From Todiramphus chloris collaris (lineage: Eukaryota > Chordata > Aves > Coraciiformes > Alcedinidae), in the NCBI GenBank assembly GCA_025345505.1, contig JANVCC010000152.1:1559318-1623317 (forward strand): 64,000 nt of DNA. The letters are read 5' to 3'. The position numbers and the translations under genes were made by a program. The notes under the pieces were generated by a model. It saw only the letters and a program-made list of their open reading frames with translations. It did no database searches and had not been told where the DNA came from. Shown here piece after piece: positions 62,201-64,000 of this stretch (positions within the stretch are counted from its first letter, which is position 1; every line of letters begins with the position of its first letter).

Positions 62201-64000
62201 CCACTCCAGATGTACAGGCTGCCCTATTTCATACACAAGGACTTTTGTGCGTCCACATCAGCCTTGCAAGTAGTTGGTAGCTCTGTTTCTCTTTGCAAGT
62301 GTTTCTGTACTGCACATTACAGCACTTAAAGTCCTTCTGCAGAAAGACTACCCACACTGGAGCTAATAGTATCAGCCACAAGAAGATCATAGAAAGGATA
62401 CATGGGTGTGAGCAACTTGTTGTCACTCTTAGACGCCTGGATCAGGAGCATGTGGCCACACTGTGGGGCTGTTACCTCTACCCCGTGCCACAGCATAGAC
62501 AGTGGATGTGTCAGTGGGAGCTGGCACAGGCTCAATGCCATGGCCCCTGCTTCTCAGTCAGTGGGACTCAGGTTACCACCCTGTCTCTCTTCTTTCTTTC
62601 ACTGAGAGCTTCTTCTCAGTGCTTCAGAAAGTCTCTGCTGACAGTGCCATTTGTACCAGCACATCTCCACCCTGCAGTTCCTTACCACCCCACCTCCAGA
62701 GTCCCTTAGACGTTTTCCTGGCTTCAGGATAGTGTCCTGCTGACCTTTCATCTCCTGTCTTTCAAAACAGTTTTCAAACACAATTCCCTGTCTTCTTTTG
62801 ATGGCATCTGCTTCCTTGGGAAATACTTAACATTTTCAGTCACCAAATTAAACATTCCTTTAACTGCATGTTTAACTCCTTCATTCTTTCCCACTCACTG
62901 ACTTTCCAATGCTACTGCAGCAGTGGCTTCTCCAGATGTTGTAATAATTAAAAACATCCAGTTCTCTGAATCTGCCTTTGCCTCTTTCTTCTGGTGGTCA
63001 CAATGTGCCTATTCTACTTATCACTCCCTACCAAAATGTCTCCTAGCTGTCATTCATCTCTTGTTGCAAGAAGACAAACCTTGTCCTTGCTTCTTCAGGC
63101 TCCCCTGCTCACTTCAAACTGCTTCATCACACAGTGCTTGTGTGATATCACTGCCTGAACCTCTTGCATCTTTCTGGTCTTGTGCTGATGTAAGAGCTGC
63201 TCTTCTAAATTTGACTATCTCCCTCCAATTCAGTTTTCAGCCTGCACCTCATGTGCAGAAAGTCATGATGATCAGCCAGTCCCACTTCTTATAGGAAAGG
63301 GGAATGCTCCATAGTCTGGAGCTGTACCCATGCAAGCTTCCTAAATTCCCTCCTTCATCTCCTCCACTTAGGCCAGTCTTGGAGTTGCATATAGAGATAA
63401 GCAGGCTTATGATTCAGGGCATACAAATACCTTGTTCAGACTGAAAAACCCATGTGAGTCCTGCCCTTATTTCTCTGCCTGATTACATTTTGCCAGTTGA
63501 CCACTCTCAGCAGTTCGTAAGCTCCAAGAAAAAGTGGCAATGCACATGAGTGGGATAGGGAGTTATTAATAGTGAATTAACTCTAGCTCTTTAAAATAAA
63601 TATTAACATAACTACAGACATCCACCTCCCTGAAATGATGAGCATTACAACTCTTCCAAATGAGAGAAAGAGTAAAACAAGAGTATCATGCAGATTCTAC
63701 TTTAAATCAAAACTAGACATGCAGATAATCTGCCCTCTTGGGATAGGACGATGAGTTAAGTGTAATTTCTATACCTATTTCTTCTGCCACACTGAAGAAG
63801 TATTTTGTCAACATTTTGACTATTTTTATGTTACCTTTGATTTTAAGAAAAAGAGATACAAGCTAACAGAGGTTATTTTTTTCCAAGAGGTCCTTACATG
63901 AGTACTATGTTAACAGCGTGCAGTGAGGAATGGAGAGCTACACATTGTGCATTGGCCAAACAGCTCCTCAGCAGGCTGGAGCCAGAGCCCTCACTGATAA
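59256..64000 (-). other. HEPHL1: HEPHL1 intron 1 and/or upstream region
   Basis: 4.7 kb to the window edge. I searched the minus strand for a signal peptide followed by a YYIG/WNY-type domain-1 start and found none, so the first coding exon probably lies beyond 64000. No dispersed repeat or other gene recognised. Confidence 0.65.

Noticed and set aside
1..64000. CRISPR arrays, operons, tRNA or rRNA genes
   Set aside because: None seen. The window is eukaryotic intron-exon sequence and no tRNA-like or rRNA-like segment was noticed by eye.

Overview
The window is vertebrate nuclear DNA, most likely from a bird. Genes are split into small exons with GT-AG introns. All recognisable dispersed repeats are CR1 LINEs, with their typical ATTCT(A/G)TG-type 3' ends, and I saw no mammalian SINEs. 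The species cannot be named from the sequence. There is no sign of bacterial, plasmid or phage content.

Two protein-coding genes were recognised, both on the minus strand and in tandem. HEPHL1 (zyklopen, a membrane multicopper ferroxidase) is represented by coding exons 2-20 at 59255 to 35422. Its first coding exon, with the signal peptide, was not found and probably lies to the right of the window. PANX1 (pannexin-1 channel) is complete in five coding exons from 31662 to 6736 and encodes 433 residues. Its start codon lies about 3.8 kb downstream of the HEPHL1 stop, inside a GC-rich CpG-island promoter (about 30.9-32.0 kb). The HEPHL1-PANX1 order and orientation match the human 11q21 neighbourhood. 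All exon joins were worked out by hand: every splice phase is compatible and neither reading frame has an internal stop.

Layout from left to right: 1-2.5 kb unassigned; 2.5-4.1 kb a decayed CR1 with ORF1-like and reverse-transcriptase remnants; 4.1-6.7 kb the probable PANX1 3' UTR and flank; 6.7-31.7 kb PANX1, with a CR1 3' fragment in intron 2; 30.9-32.0 kb CpG island; 32-35.4 kb intergenic; 35.4-59.3 kb HEPHL1, with a nested pair of CR1 copies in intron 18, an internally deleted CR1 in intron 11, a GC-AG intron 13 and a long GGAA microsatellite in intron 2; 59.3-64 kb HEPHL1 intron 1 or upstream sequence.

The two genes are neighbours but do not form a pathway. HEPHL1 oxidises Fe(II) to Fe(III) at the cell surface, and PANX1 forms ATP- and anion-permeable plasma-membrane channels opened by caspase cleavage. 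I found no convincing new system. The points most worth a second look are the GC-AG intron, the nested CR1 insertion, the DTID variant of the PANX1 caspase site, an open frame ending in a strong splice donor in PANX1 intron 4, and the complete set of three type-1 copper sites in HEPHL1.
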